Assembly (NCBI GenBank): GCA_018902385.1
Contig: JABSSW010000001.1
Location: forward strand, 1,488,001-1,552,000
Direction of reading: 5' to 3'
DNA length: 64,000 bases
Source of the DNA: Physcia stellaris
Taxonomy: Eukaryota; Ascomycota; Lecanoromycetes; Caliciales; Physciaceae
Part shown: piece after piece, positions 12,418-23,209 of the stretch
How the letters are laid out: each line of letters starts with the position of its first letter
How positions within the stretch are numbered: the first letter of the stretch is position 1
Position numbers and translations under genes: made by a program
Notes under the pieces: generated by a model
Database searches by the model: none
Told to the model about the DNA's origin: nothing
The model's input: the letters and a program-made list of their open reading frames with translations, nothing else

Positions 12418-13445
12418 AATGCCAAGTCAGCGTAGAATGTCGGCAGACACAGGCCAGGAAACAATGGATGGTGGAGTGCTCGTGTGAAGAATTTAAAGAA
12501 GGCTGGTGACAGAGAGAGTGTGTGTGTGTGCAGGTGGGGTTGTGTTGCCCGAGCGAGGTAGATAGAGGTGAGACAGTCAGGGTCACATGCTGACCGTGCT
12601 TGCGAAGTTACACAGAAACGCCTTGCGTCGGGCAGGAAGCGGCAGAGTTTCTTCGAGCCATGGTAGGTGGTGCCGGTGAGATAGTAAGATGGTAACGAAT
12701 TGTGCTCAGACTATATGTAACACCATCCATCGAGTGGTATCTTACTTGCACGAGGAATTACGAGTATTATGCAGACGAATCCTTTTATCGCACACTACCA
12801 GGTACCATCACCAGCCATTTCCATTCGTTCCCGGCTTGGCATCGGCCCGTATCCGCACGGGCCGAGGTCTACTACTAGGCTCTTAGACGACGCCGTAGGC
12901 ATTGAAGGGAGAACCTGCCTTACTCTACTCTATCGCCTTCCTCGTCGCCTTCACCATGTTTAGTTCCAGCGTCTCGACGTCAGTCCTCTCAATGTGTTTA
13001 CTCAGTGCTCGGCTACGCCGACGTGGATCAGGGAGATGTGGAAAGCGGAAACGAAGGCAGCTGCTTACTTCTGAGACAGCCCTTACAGGCTTATCGACGT
13101 TACATTGACAAGCGACATCACTCGACTGGCCTGTCCAGCAGCGTGCCCGATAAGATGGCGGTGAGTGTAATGTCCCGCCGATGGAAGTACTCGGCCGATA
13201 TCTTTCTGCATCAAGTGGGTATCTACAATGCATTATTTTCGTCCTTCGACACGAACTGGCACTTGTAAGAAACTGAGTGGTCCAGCTCGTGACTGGTCAA
13301 AGATTGGATATGATATGAGGCTCGCATCAGTCACCTACAAGTATGATACACACACGAACCCCCAGAATTATCATTTTCCCCTACGGTCAACCTTCGCAAG
13401 GCTCTCTCCGTTCAGAATCAGCCTCTGATAGCCTTCCGACCTGTG
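12418..13445. promoter_or_regulatory. shared divergent promoter region of hydrolase and A-T-TE synthetase
   Basis: About 1 kb between two divergent start codons (12417 minus, 13446 plus). No coding domain seen. A short GT-repeat tract lies near 12518-12530. Co-regulation of the two genes is inferred from the layout only. Confidence 0.45.
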
Positions 13446-16238
13446 ATGGATGTTCACCACCCTACCAATTTGCAACAGCTTTTACGGAGAGCTGCTGCCG
13501 ACCCTCGAGACCGAGGATTAGCAGTCTACCTGCCTGGCGATGTCAAATACGATGCTCGACGGCTGACATACAGTGACCTTCTCCAGCTCGCGACCAAATA
13601 TGCACCTATGATCCAGAAGCTTTCCAATTTTCAGCCTGAAACCATATTTTTGTTGCATCTCGACAACCATCTCGATGGCATCTTATGGTTTTGGTCCGTA
13701 GTTATCGCTGGTCATGTTCCAGCGGTGTCTACGCCGTTGACCAACGATACCGACCAACGCCGTAAGCATCTGCTGCATCTGAAGAAGCTTTTTCACGATC
13801 CTATAATCGTCACCCAGAGCCACCTCGTCTCAGACTTTGCAGTCTTGCACGATGATCTCAACATTGAGACGATCGAGGCTCTCCAGAATCAAGTTTCTCA
13901 ACAGGCCCTTCGTGAGACGACTTGCAAATCGGTGGACGATCTTGCAGTGCTCATGCTTACCTCCGGTAGCACGGGGAATGCCAAGGCCGTAGAACTTCGC
14001 CATGGCCAGCTGATCAAAGCAGTGAATGGCAAATCATTGTATCACGAGACAACTCATGACGATACCTTCCTTAATTGGATAGCCCTCGATCATGTAGCCT
14101 GTCTGACTGAAGTCCATCTACATGCCATGGCCCTCATCGCCGATCAGGTGCATGTCAGCGCCGTTGATATGCTCTCCAGTCCATGGACATTCCTTGAGCT
14201 CATCGATAGACATAAGATCAACTATACTTTTGCGCCGAATTTCTTCTTGGCCAGCCTCAACAAAACCCGAGAGCGGAAAGCTCACGAGCGTTCGGATTTC
14301 ACCCTCCGGCTAGATCTTAGCACCTTACGTGCTCTAATCTCTGGGGGCGAAGCCAATGTCACCGAGACATGCAAGGCTGTAACTCAATTATTGCAGCAGT
14401 ACGGTGCGCCTGCCAATTGTATTCGGCCTGGGTTTGGCATGACTGAAACCTGTGCTGGATCTATCTATAACAAGAACTGCCCTTCCTACGATCTTAACAA
14501 GGGACTTGAGTTCGCGTCTTTGGGTTCCGCAATACCTGGCCTCAACTTCAGAGTGGTCGGAGATGACGGAGACCTGATGAAGGCTAATCAGCTTGGTAAT
14601 CTCGAAGTCTCTGGACCTATCCTCTTCAAGGCGTATTATAACAACGATCAAGCTACCAAGGATGCTTTCGGTGATGATGGCTGGTTCAAGACTGGTGACA
14701 GGGCGTATGTTGACAAGGCCGGATACCTGAACCTGTCGGGCAGAGCCAAAGAGAGCATCATCATAAACGGGGTAAAATACTTCCCACACGAAGTTGAAAC
14801 GGCAATTGAGGAAGCTGGCACACGCGGAGCCACACCATCTTTTACCGTCGCTTTCGCTCACAGACCCCAGGGCTTTCCGACGGAGGTTCTTTGCATAGTC
14901 TATCTGCCGACATATGCTGAGGATGACTCGGCTTCGAGGCTCGAGACTCGCAATGCGATACTTGAAGTAGCTGTGCGCTATTGCGGGGCTCGACCATACC
15001 GAATTCTTCCTTTGAGCAAAGAAGCTTTTCCAAAATCGTCCCTCGGGAAACTATCCCGCGCAAAGTTCCGGACTGCTTTCGAAAGTGGGGCCTATGCGGC
15101 GTATGAGAAGATCGATAGTGCATACCTCCAGAGCTTACAACAAGTACGAAATCAACAGCCAAATACCAAGACCGAGTCTCTAATTCTGGACGTTGCCTCC
15201 AACGTGCTGGAGGTAGACAAACACGAGGTAGGTGTGAATACGAGCCTTTTTGAGCTTGGAGTCAGTTCTGTGGAGATTTTGAGTCTTAAGACTGCAATGG
15301 AACATGCATTGCATCTCGACAAACCCATCGAGATATCTACCATCATGGCAAATCCGACTATTCGGGGTTTGGCAAAGAGTATTGAAAGGCCAGGCAAGAA
15401 GCCTTACAGACCCACGGTCACTTTGTCCAGCGAGGGTGATAAAGTACCACTTTGGCTTGTGCATCCTGGTGTCGGGGAAATCTTGATCTTCCTACGTTTG
15501 GCTAGATTCTTGACAGATCGCCCAGTGCACGCCCTTCGAGCTAGAGGTTTTGACGGGGAACCTTTCTTTCAAAGCCTGGAAGAGTGTGTGACTACCTATT
15601 ATGATGATATCAAGAGGGTCCAGCCGAAAGGTCCTTACGCGATACTCGGATATTCCTATGGCGCAGCGCTTACTTTTGAGCTGATGAAGCGACTGGAGCA
15701 CAGCGGTGACGTCGTCAAGTTCTGCGGCTTGATAGACCAGCCACCATACATCCAGGAACGTATGCATATGAGTAATTTCGCCAGCGTTGTGCTTACGCTG
15801 GCATGCTTCGTAGAGATAGTGACCCACGAGCAGTCACAAACGCTTCGAGCTCAGCTATCGGGACTGGCCAGAGACGATGTTCTCGATCGTGTACTCTCCC
15901 TGACAACGCGAGGACACTTGGAAAAGTTCGCGCTCGATAAACCGAAGCTAGCCAATTGGGCCGATCTGGCCTTGAACAATCACCATGTGGCCCGTACTTA
16001 CCGTCCCGAGGGAGAAGTTTCCAAAATGGATGTCTTCTATGGAGAAGTCCCAGTAGCTTTTTACGCCAAAAACGGGGCAGAGATGAAAGAAAAGCATCTC
16101 AAGCAATGGCAGGGCTTTGTTACCACCGAAGTGGAATTTCATCCGGTACGCGGCACCCATGATGACATTCTTCAGGCAGAGCATGTTGGATCCTTCTACA
16201 AGTCGCTCAAGACTGCCATGAGTCATCGTGAGGTCTAG
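13446..16238 (+). CDS. NRPS-like A-T-TE synthetase, 2-oxo-acid-activating type
   Basis: Intronless, 930 aa. Start is the ATG at 13446, one codon after an in-frame GTG. Order: adenylation domain (A3-type motif LTSGSTGNAKA near residue 170; FGMTETCAG; TGDRAYVDKAGYLNLSGR), thiolation domain (ELGVSSVE near residue 606, with the phosphopantetheine Ser), and thioesterase (PLWLVHPGVGE; nucleophile GYSYG near 734; His in RGTHDD near 903). There is no condensation domain. The motif ALDHVACLTEVHLHAM strongly resembles the AtrA/TdiA/MicA group, which activate aromatic 2-oxo acids such as phenylpyruvate or 4-hydroxyphenylpyruvate and dimerise them to quinones, furanones or dioxolanones. The exact product cannot be read from sequence. 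The frame is fully open, unlike its three neighbours. Confidence 0.92.
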   Translation: MDVHHPTNLQQLLRRAAADPRDRGLAVYLPGDVKYDARRLTYSDLLQLATKYAPMIQKLSNFQPETIFLLHLDNHLDGILWFWSVVIAGHVPAVSTPLTNDTDQRRKHLLHLKKLFHDPIIVTQSHLVSDFAVLHDDLNIETIEALQNQVSQQALRETTCKSVDDLAVLMLTSGSTGNAKAVELRHGQLIKAVNGKSLYHETTHDDTFLNWIALDHVACLTEVHLHAMALIADQVHVSAVDMLSSPWTFLELIDRHKINYTFAPNFFLASLNKTRERKAHERSDFTLRLDLSTLRALISGGEANVTETCKAVTQLLQQYGAPANCIRPGFGMTETCAGSIYNKNCPSYDLNKGLEFASLGSAIPGLNFRVVGDDGDLMKANQLGNLEVSGPILFKAYYNNDQATKDAFGDDGWFKTGDRAYVDKAGYLNLSGRAKESIIINGVKYFPHEVETAIEEAGTRGATPSFTVAFAHRPQGFPTEVLCIVYLPTYAEDDSASRLETRNAILEVAVRYCGARPYRILPLSKEAFPKSSLGKLSRAKFRTAFESGAYAAYEKIDSAYLQSLQQVRNQQPNTKTESLILDVASNVLEVDKHEVGVNTSLFELGVSSVEILSLKTAMEHALHLDKPIEISTIMANPTIRGLAKSIERPGKKPYRPTVTLSSEGDKVPLWLVHPGVGEILIFLRLARFLTDRPVHALRARGFDGEPFFQSLEECVTTYYDDIKRVQPKGPYAILGYSYGAALTFELMKRLEHSGDVVKFCGLIDQPPYIQERMHMSNFASVVLTLACFVEIVTHEQSQTLRAQLSGLARDDVLDRVLSLTTRGHLEKFALDKPKLANWADLALNNHHVARTYRPEGEVSKMDVFYGEVPVAFYAKNGAEMKEKHLKQWQGFVTTEVEFHPVRGTHDDILQAEHVGSFYKSLKTAMSHREV

Positions 16239-17344
16239 AATTATAGTGTTTGATAGGCTCTTGCACTTTGCTATCAAATGGTGTTATAAAGATAGCGAAT
16301 CTGGAAGTCTGATCATTAGCTACTATACTTTTGATACCGAAAATTCCTCTTTGTCTAGGTCTTATCTATTTGCCGAACAGTGCGGAGTTCCATTTCACGC
16401 TCATGTTATGATATCAGTCATGGAAATGTCTCCCTATGTCATTCCCTTCCGCATCAACGCCCCTGGCGTGTAGGATGATCAATTCGCCTTTGATCAAGAT
16501 TGCTCAAGTTGGGTAGCACCAAGAATTTGGCCCCCTTTCAAAAATAGCCTATTGTGTCGGACCCCAAATCAGTTTCTCATTTTCGGTTAAGGTTTTCGGC
16601 TGCATATACGAACTCGGTCTGTTGACTCACAATCGTAATATACTGTCAAAGCTTAGATCATTCCCTGGTCTTTTCTAAAAGCCGCGTCGGATACATCTAT
16701 GTGGTGGTGCGCCTCAGCTGACTCCAGCCCAGTCCCTCAGTGTGTCTTTCAGAAACATTATCGGATATTAGTCGCTCAGCCACCTCCCTAACAAACAGCC
16801 TACGGAACAAAGATCCAATCATACCTCCATGACTCGATAAATCAGTGTTCGGTCGCCACTTGGTGCTCCCATGGCTGATAGGATCATCTTCCTTTAACTC
16901 CCAGATTTAGCTCTGCTGATCCAATGTCACCCTGAAATGGAGCCTTAAAGCAACCTTGCAGGACAGAGCTGATAGAAGGCGCCAGATGAGAACAGGCAAT
17001 GCACGGACATTTACTCGGTCATAAAATTGGCTGATTCCCCGTTCAAGTTTCTTGTCAACAGTTCCATCTTCTTGTTTCTTTGAGTATCACAGAATCTTGT
17101 TGTTCGGTCCTTTTAATCTAGAAGAATCGCTGGCGTTGTGAGGCTACCTAGCTTATCATTTTAAACACAATTCTTCCAAAAAGATTCAGGTAGAGGGTTA
17201 CGGCCAGCGAACGACTCTAATAGTGGATTCATTGGATTGTCGTATCTCCAAGCAGTGTGTCCAGAGGTGTTCTACTCCTGCGTAGGGTCGCTCCCGGGTT
17301 ACTCTACCCTGGCACCATAGAAGAAAACAACATCCGCGTTGGTA
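16239..17344. other. intergenic, terminator of synthetase and promoter of laccase
   Basis: No domain-bearing frame. The last 300 bases before 17345 are T-rich and pyrimidine-rich, consistent with the laccase promoter. Confidence 0.4.
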
Positions 17345-19696
17345 ATGGTTTTTTCCATAAGCTCGCTTTTGGCCTTGCTCGGCACTTTTGCGTTTTCTCA
17401 GAACGTACACTCGAGCCTCCTCCATAATGCTCTGCACCAACGTCAGACAAACGGTTCGTTACTCTTTCTGGCGTCACTTGTATGTCAAAGAAGCTGACAG
17501 GACAGGGGCGACTTCTCTTGGTACTCTGAAAGCGCCTACTATGGGTAAATTTCTAACAGATAATGTAAGTCCAAAAACATATCTTCTACTCTTACAGGAA
17601 TCAAAGGCTAAATTTAGACCGGCTAGCCTCTACCAAATGGCTACCCATGGAGCAAGCGAAACGTGAGCAATTCAAATCCATATGAAGACTCACCAACCAC
17701 TGGAGTCATACGGCACTATCATTTTGTTATTGCGCGTGGAAATTTGGCACCAGATGGTGTCAACAAGAGCTGTATGCTGATCAACGGACAATTTCCCGGA
17801 CCCATGATTGAAGCCAATTGGGGTGATACTATTCAAGTGACCGTTGAGAACAAGATCACAGGTCCTGAAGAGGGGACCTCGCTTCACTGGCATGGTCTAT
17901 TACAGAAAGAAACACCCTGGTACGATGGCGTACCCTCGGTTCAGCAATGTCCGATTGCTCCAGGAAAATCTTTCACATATAGCTTCAAGGCCGACACCTA
18001 CGGCACTAGCTGGTATCACTCTCACTATAGTGCTCAGTATGCCGACGGCCTCGCGGGTCCTATGATTATCCATGGGTGAGGCAACCCGTCGTAAAAATTC
18101 GGAGAAGTCTTCTCGCTGACGACTAATCCAGACCACACGTTCAGGATTATGACATCGACCTTGGCCCGATTATCCTAGTAAGGGAGACGGAGAAGAACAC
18201 AAAAAGGATTTGCTGACTTTTGTCAGTCTGATTGGTATCATGACAGCTACTACTCCATCGTCGAGTCACAAGAGTCCAATAATCCTCCTCCACCAACACA
18301 GCCGTACTCTGACAACAATCTCATCAACGGCAAGAATAACTTCGACTGCTCCAAGGTGAAGCCAGGCGTTTCCTGCACACCGAATGCCGGTGTATCGAAA
18401 TTTAAATTTCAAAAGGGGAAAACGCATCGTCTCAGGCTTATTAATGCAGGTTCTGAGGCTTTGATGAGATTCACCATCGATAACCATGAAATGACCATTA
18501 TCGCCAACGACTTTGTGCCCATCGTGCCCTACAAAACCACCATGGTCACGCTCGGAGTCGGGCAGCGTAGCGATGTGCTCGTGTTCGCCAATGGCAGCGA
18601 TACAGATGCGGTGTGGATGCGGTCGGACATCGATCCTGTCTGCTCCGTGAGTCACCAACCTCATGCCTTAGCAGCCATATATTACAACAAGGCCGACACC
18701 AACGCAGCACCCACGACAGCCGCTACACCTTACGACGCATCCGTGTGTGGAAATGTAAGCTTCTGAGGTGAGATAATTAAAAGCTCATCATTAATCATGA
18801 TTCTACAGGATCCGCTCGAGAAAACTGTACCTTATTACCCATACTCTCCACTCGGACCCCCAACCGTGACGCAAGAAATCGACATCAACTTCCACAAAAA
18901 CGCGACAGGGTCATTGCAGTGGTACATGAATAACTCCACCTTCCGCGCCAACTACGAGTAAGCCCCCTCCTCTCCCACCTTTTCATCCCCCTTTGCAGCA
19001 CAACCATCCTTCGTTCTCTCCCCCATAAATATTTCCTCTGCGGGCACGACCCACAGACTAATAACCCTCCTCACAAAACAGCCACCCTCTCCTCCTCCTC
19101 GCCAACCTCGGCAACACCTCCTACCCCAACAACCCAGAATGGAACGTCTACAACTTCCACTCCGCCCCAACCATCCGCATCATCCTGCGCAACCTCGTCT
19201 ACGTCCCCCGCGGATCCCACCCCATGCACCTCCACGGCCACAACTTCTGGGTCGTAGCCGAAGGCGTCGGCGACTGGGACGGGCGCGTCAACAGCGTGAA
19301 CCCCAGCGCAGAGACACGCAGCTGCTGCAACCGGGCCGGAACCTCACCCTCTCTTCCCCTAATCCCTCTAGTTCCAGCCAAACAGCTAAACCAACAGACA
19401 TCACCGCCCCGGGCGCGAGTAGCAACTCCACCACCACATCGGTTTCGAATAGTGCTGCGAGAACAGAGCTCCTGCCGGGCTACCTGGTGCTCGAGTTCCA
19501 GGCCGATAATCCCGGCGTGTGGCCCCTGCATTGCCATATTGCGTGGCATGTCAGTAGTGGGCTTTATGTTAATGTGATGGAGCGGCCTGCGGATATTGCG
19601 CGGAGGACGATCCCTGCGGTGATGGCGCAGACGTGTAGGGATTGGGCGGCGTTTAGTGGGAGGGGGGTGGTGGATCAGATTGATTCCGGGTTGTGA
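17345..19696 (+). CDS. laccase-type multicopper oxidase (one-base frame loss)
   Basis: Proposed exons 17345-17453, 17506-17564, 17627-18075, 18132-18177, 18227-18754, 18809-18957 and 19082-19696; 651 aa if one missing base is allowed. Signal peptide at residues 1-23. The four copper signatures are present: LHWHGL (L1), [13 protein letters not shown] (L2), [10 protein letters not shown] (L3) and [12 protein letters not shown] with axial Leu (L4). The C-terminus is DSGL, the plug typical of ascomycete laccases. The frame breaks near 19301-19304: GRVNSVNP is followed one base out of phase by [11 protein letters not shown]; the C-run there is one base short. Total exon length is 1955, i.e. one below a multiple of three, which supports a single lost base. 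Laccases oxidise phenols to radicals, so action on the A-T-TE product is plausible. Confidence 0.88.
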
Positions 19697-21208
19697 AGTG
19701 GGAGGTAGGGTTTGGGAGGAGGGGGGTTGGCCTTTTTTTGTGTATAAGCATGTGTCGTGTATAGGAATCAGTTGGGGTTGCGCCTGCCTAGGCACTACTA
19801 TGTAGCTCGCGCTAGATCCTTCTGAATAAATGAATTGGGAGGGAGGGATGGGATGGGGATAAGAGAGGAATAGAAATAAATCAAAACTTTCCTATTCCAC
19901 TCATAAAATAGAGATATTCCGGGTTTCTACACATATCCCCGCCGATGATCTTCTCCTCCCTTTTTCTTCTCCGCCCTGCAGCCAACCCATTCATGAAATA
20001 TCCGTGCGAGCGCTCAATCGCAATCCCTCTCCGTTCCCAGACATCAATTTTTCCGTCATTATTGTTGCCCCTTTCCCTATCTCCTCTCATACCACATACC
20101 CAAAGCCCACCACAAAAGCCTGAGATAGACCTCGAACCCCCCCCTTCCCCTCCCAACAAAAATCCAGAAAATCAAAACTCCACGCTTTGCAACAAAATAC
20201 TTCCATCGAACCATATCTCCCCTCGAAAATATCCAACTCAGCACAATTCCTCTGCGTGTGAAATTTGTGGTTCTACTGTCCCAATTTGTGAGTGTGGCGT
20301 TGTATTCCTCAGGACTGCTGATGATGTCTGAAGCCAGCATTGGGATCCCTATTCTGAAAGCCGATTTAGTTGGTGGAATTTGAGTCAGAGAGGTCAGGAG
20401 GGCGGATTCAGGAATTTTGGATTTTTTTGTTGGGAGGGGGAGGGGATGGCTGGAGTGTTTGGGGAGTGATGGAGTGGGGATTATGAGAGACTGAGAGGGG
20501 GATCTGTGGAGTGGAGCTTTTGGGGCTGGTTGGTGGGAGGAGGAGGTTTGGGGCGTGATGTTGTGGGGAAGCAGGGAAGGATTCCGGATGTTCCAATGAG
20601 GAAATCATTGCCGGCGACAGATGGCTGTTTTTGCGGGGGGGTTTTGGGAGGGATGAGTTGGTAGCTAGTGCAGTTCCCTAATCTATCACTGTATCTAAAC
20701 CTCGGCGCCTCCCTTTGAAACTTAGTGGTGTTAAGGGCCCTGGGGGACGATGGGGAAGAACAGGAGAAAAATAGATGCGTTGAGGGAAATTGAAATAGAA
20801 GGTGGTGCGTAGAAGAAAGGTCCGATATGGAAGAGGTGGATGAGTGGCAGATAGAGCTGATCACGGATTGATCGTTTAGGGAGAATAATATCAGAATTGA
20901 ATCAAGAAATAGAATTGAACGGATTGATGTCCTAATTACAATAAGAAGAGGTTTTAAGGAACAGTTCCTCCCTATGATACTATTTTAAAGCGAAAAGACA
21001 AAATTGCGCCGCCCATGTGAAATACCATGCTCATGACCCTATGTACATCGCTATCATGCAGATCATATTTACACATGAACGATAGAGCTCTAAGAAGCCA
21101 AAAAACCACCCAGACATGGCCAACATTACATAGGTATATCATATGATATCACAAAAGGACCTTGACGAAATCATGCGAACCCCATAGCTAACTCTTAGAG
21201 AATGACTA
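19697..21208. other. intergenic, strand-skewed low-complexity DNA
   Basis: C-rich then G-rich blocks (about 19950-20160 and 20390-20640) give misleading open frames rich in Pro, Ser or Gly. No domain, splice pattern or repeat unit recognised. Confidence 0.45.
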
Positions 21209-23209
21209 TCATGAGTAATTAGGTCCACAAGCAGATGCGGGCAGCACCTTGACAGGCACCGCACCGGCAACAGTCGTGGGCGCGAAGACATATTGATCAA
21301 CTCCGTCCTTGCCCTTCGTGGTGGTATAGAGCGGATTCCTCGACGTGGCCGACTTGCCGATGATGGTGGCGGCAGACTTGCACGTGAGGGCTGTGCCAGT
21401 AGGAGGAGCATCGCAGACCAAAGGCTCGAGGTTCATGTTCTTGCCGATTTGGTCCGAGGTTGAGCCGGCGATATGGCCCTCGGACATGCCGTCGGTACCA
21501 TATGTCTTGATGTCGAGCACTGCGATGGTCCCGGTGACTACAGACGTTAGGCGGCCTTGGCTGTCAAGACGGAACAGTGACGGAAGGTCTTTAGGGCTTG
21601 TCGGATTGAAAGCCAGCCCGTTGCCGGTTTGTCTAAGAGATGCAAATTGTCCAGTCCCTGAATTCTGCAGACAAAAGCTTCCCAGGGTAGGAGTCGAACT
21701 TGTAGTGGAGCTGGATGACGACGACGTTGCACTGGATGTGCGGGAACTTGACGTGGTTGGCATCGTGGATGAGCTTGAAGTGCTTGAAGATAATGTCGTC
21801 ATCGAAGTGGATAGTGTCGAGCTGGAAGTTGACAAAGGAGTGCTGGAACTTGATGTTGTTGGCATACTGGACGAGCTTGAAGAGCTTGAAGAGCTTGAAG
21901 ATGCTGTCACAACGCTGGACGAGCTTGAAGATGACGTTGTCAAAGGAGTGCTGGAACTTGACGTCGCACTTGAAGATGAGCTGAAACTTGTTGGGCTCGA
22001 GGTAGACGACGGTGATGTTGTCGTTGTAGTCTGACTCACGCTCGAAGTTTGGGACACAGCCACCGAGGTGGTGGACTCGGATGTTGAAGATTGGACTGTA
22101 GATAACTGGGATGTAGAGCTCTGGGATGTGGACAATTGGGACGAAGAGGACACTGACATTGTGCCAGTTCCGCAGACGTCGCTTCCAATGTCCAAAGAGT
22201 AGCTGTACGATCGAGAAACGGTGTATCTATCACTTCCTCTGTACTGCCCGTAATTTGTCGCGTATGAAGGATCCCAAACCTGAGAATATTTAGAGCAATA
22301 GAGACCTTGGGGGGTTGAGTTCAGGGAAAGGACATAAGCATTGAAGAAGATGCAAGTCTGATATGACCCATCTGCTGCAGGATGACGCTTATTGTAAGCA
22401 GTCTGAGCGTTGCAGTCGGCCGCACAGGTCGACGGGTCGTAGCCTTGAGATTGACTGAACGGATGGTAGTTGTAGCCCATGTAGGTGTTCTGGCCTTGAG
22501 AGTTCAGAGGAGCATTGATGGCGCCTCCGAGCGCAGTTGGTCCGGTATAGCAGCTGATACCTGGTGGTGGGGATACTTTATTGTATGCGTTAGAGCCAGC
22601 GATGACGACTTGAAAGCTGTCCCTCCATTGACCCGTGTTGGTTGCCTCTGTGGCCGCAACTGGAGAACCCCACAGCGTACATTTGTAGTTTGTGAGACTG
22701 GGAGGATTGGGGCAATCGACTGCGTTAGGATCCACGGTCGGATCGCGTTCGACATACATGTTGTAGGCCTGACAGCCGGGGGCTTGATCGCAAAGCGAGG
22801 CGCATCCGAGTGTATCATAGCTTTGCAGTGTTCTGAGACCCATGTAATTCGAAGCACTTAAGGACGCACCACTGTTTTGCATGACCATGGAGTATCCATC
22901 CGGGGTAGGGGCATTGTTAGCCAGCGCTGCATACTCAGGGTTCGATAAAAAAGCATCCGTCGTGTCTGGGGACGATACGGATCCACTCCCAGCAGGCTGC
23001 GGGGCACAATTCCCGTCTCTTTTGACAAGTTGGCTTCTCGCGGCGATGTCAGGTTCGTTCGTAGCCCCATCTTGCCGTTGTACGTCGTAGGCAGGAGTGA
23101 CAAATTGAGGGTCTGCAGCTTCCTCAACCCCTTTAAGGTCAGTCAGCTGAGGTCTGGGAGCAGCAGCAGTCAGACCCAGGAAGGCGGACAAAATTAGGAA
23201 TGAATGCAT
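21209..23209 (-). CDS. secreted Cys-containing protein with Ser/Thr-rich linker
   Basis: Intronless, 666 aa. Signal peptide at residues 1-17, then a propeptide ending in a Kex2-like LVKR at about 61-64. The N-terminal half holds two related Cys-containing modules resembling PAN/apple-like folds (around LGCASLCDQAPGCQAYN and YDPSTCAADCNAQTAYN), each with a following F-x-x-Y type core. A long linker of almost pure Ser/Thr (about residues 350-490) is expected to be O-mannosylated and is encoded by degenerate repeats. A conserved C-terminal module (start FCLQNSGTGQF) follows. No GPI signal is seen. Function is unknown; apple-like modules bind carbohydrate or protein, so a cell-wall or extracellular adhesion role is possible. 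Confidence 0.85.
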   Translation of the reverse strand: MHSFLILSAFLGLTAAAPRPQLTDLKGVEEAADPQFVTPAYDVQRQDGATNEPDIAARSQLVKRDGNCAPQPAGSGSVSSPDTTDAFLSNPEYAALANNAPTPDGYSMVMQNSGASLSASNYMGLRTLQSYDTLGCASLCDQAPGCQAYNMYVERDPTVDPNAVDCPNPPSLTNYKCTLWGSPVAATEATNTGQWRDSFQVVIAGSNAYNKVSPPPGISCYTGPTALGGAINAPLNSQGQNTYMGYNYHPFSQSQGYDPSTCAADCNAQTAYNKRHPAADGSYQTCIFFNAYVLSLNSTPQGLYCSKYSQVWDPSYATNYGQYRGSDRYTVSRSYSYSLDIGSDVCGTGTMSVSSSSQLSTSQSSTSQLSTVQSSTSESTTSVAVSQTSSVSQTTTTTSPSSTSSPTSFSSSSSATSSSSTPLTTSSSSSSSVVTASSSSSSSSSSSSMPTTSSSSTPLSTSSSTLSTSMTTLSSSTSSSSTMPTTSSSRTSSATSSSSSSTTSSTPTLGSFCLQNSGTGQFASLRQTGNGLAFNPTSPKDLPSLFRLDSQGRLTSVVTGTIAVLDIKTYGTDGMSEGHIAGSTSDQIGKNMNLEPLVCDAPPTGTALTCKSAATIIGKSATSRNPLYTTTKGKDGVDQYVFAPTTVAGAVPVKVLPASACGPNYS
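21700..22150. repeat. degenerate coding repeat (Ser/Thr linker)
   Basis: Repeats such as GACGAGCTTGAAG and AAGGAGTGCTGGAACTTGA recur many times in this stretch (plus-strand view) and encode the Ser/Thr-rich linker of the minus-strand secreted protein. Copy number is likely to vary between strains. Confidence 0.75.

Noticed and set aside
19881-20864. Several 65-128-codon frames rich in Pro, Ser and Lys
   Set aside because: They come from strand-skewed low-complexity DNA; no domain and no consistent exon joining.
21345-22034. A 229-codon plus-strand frame rich in Glu, Leu, Asp and Val
   Set aside because: It is the mirror of the Ser/Thr repeat of the minus-strand secreted protein.
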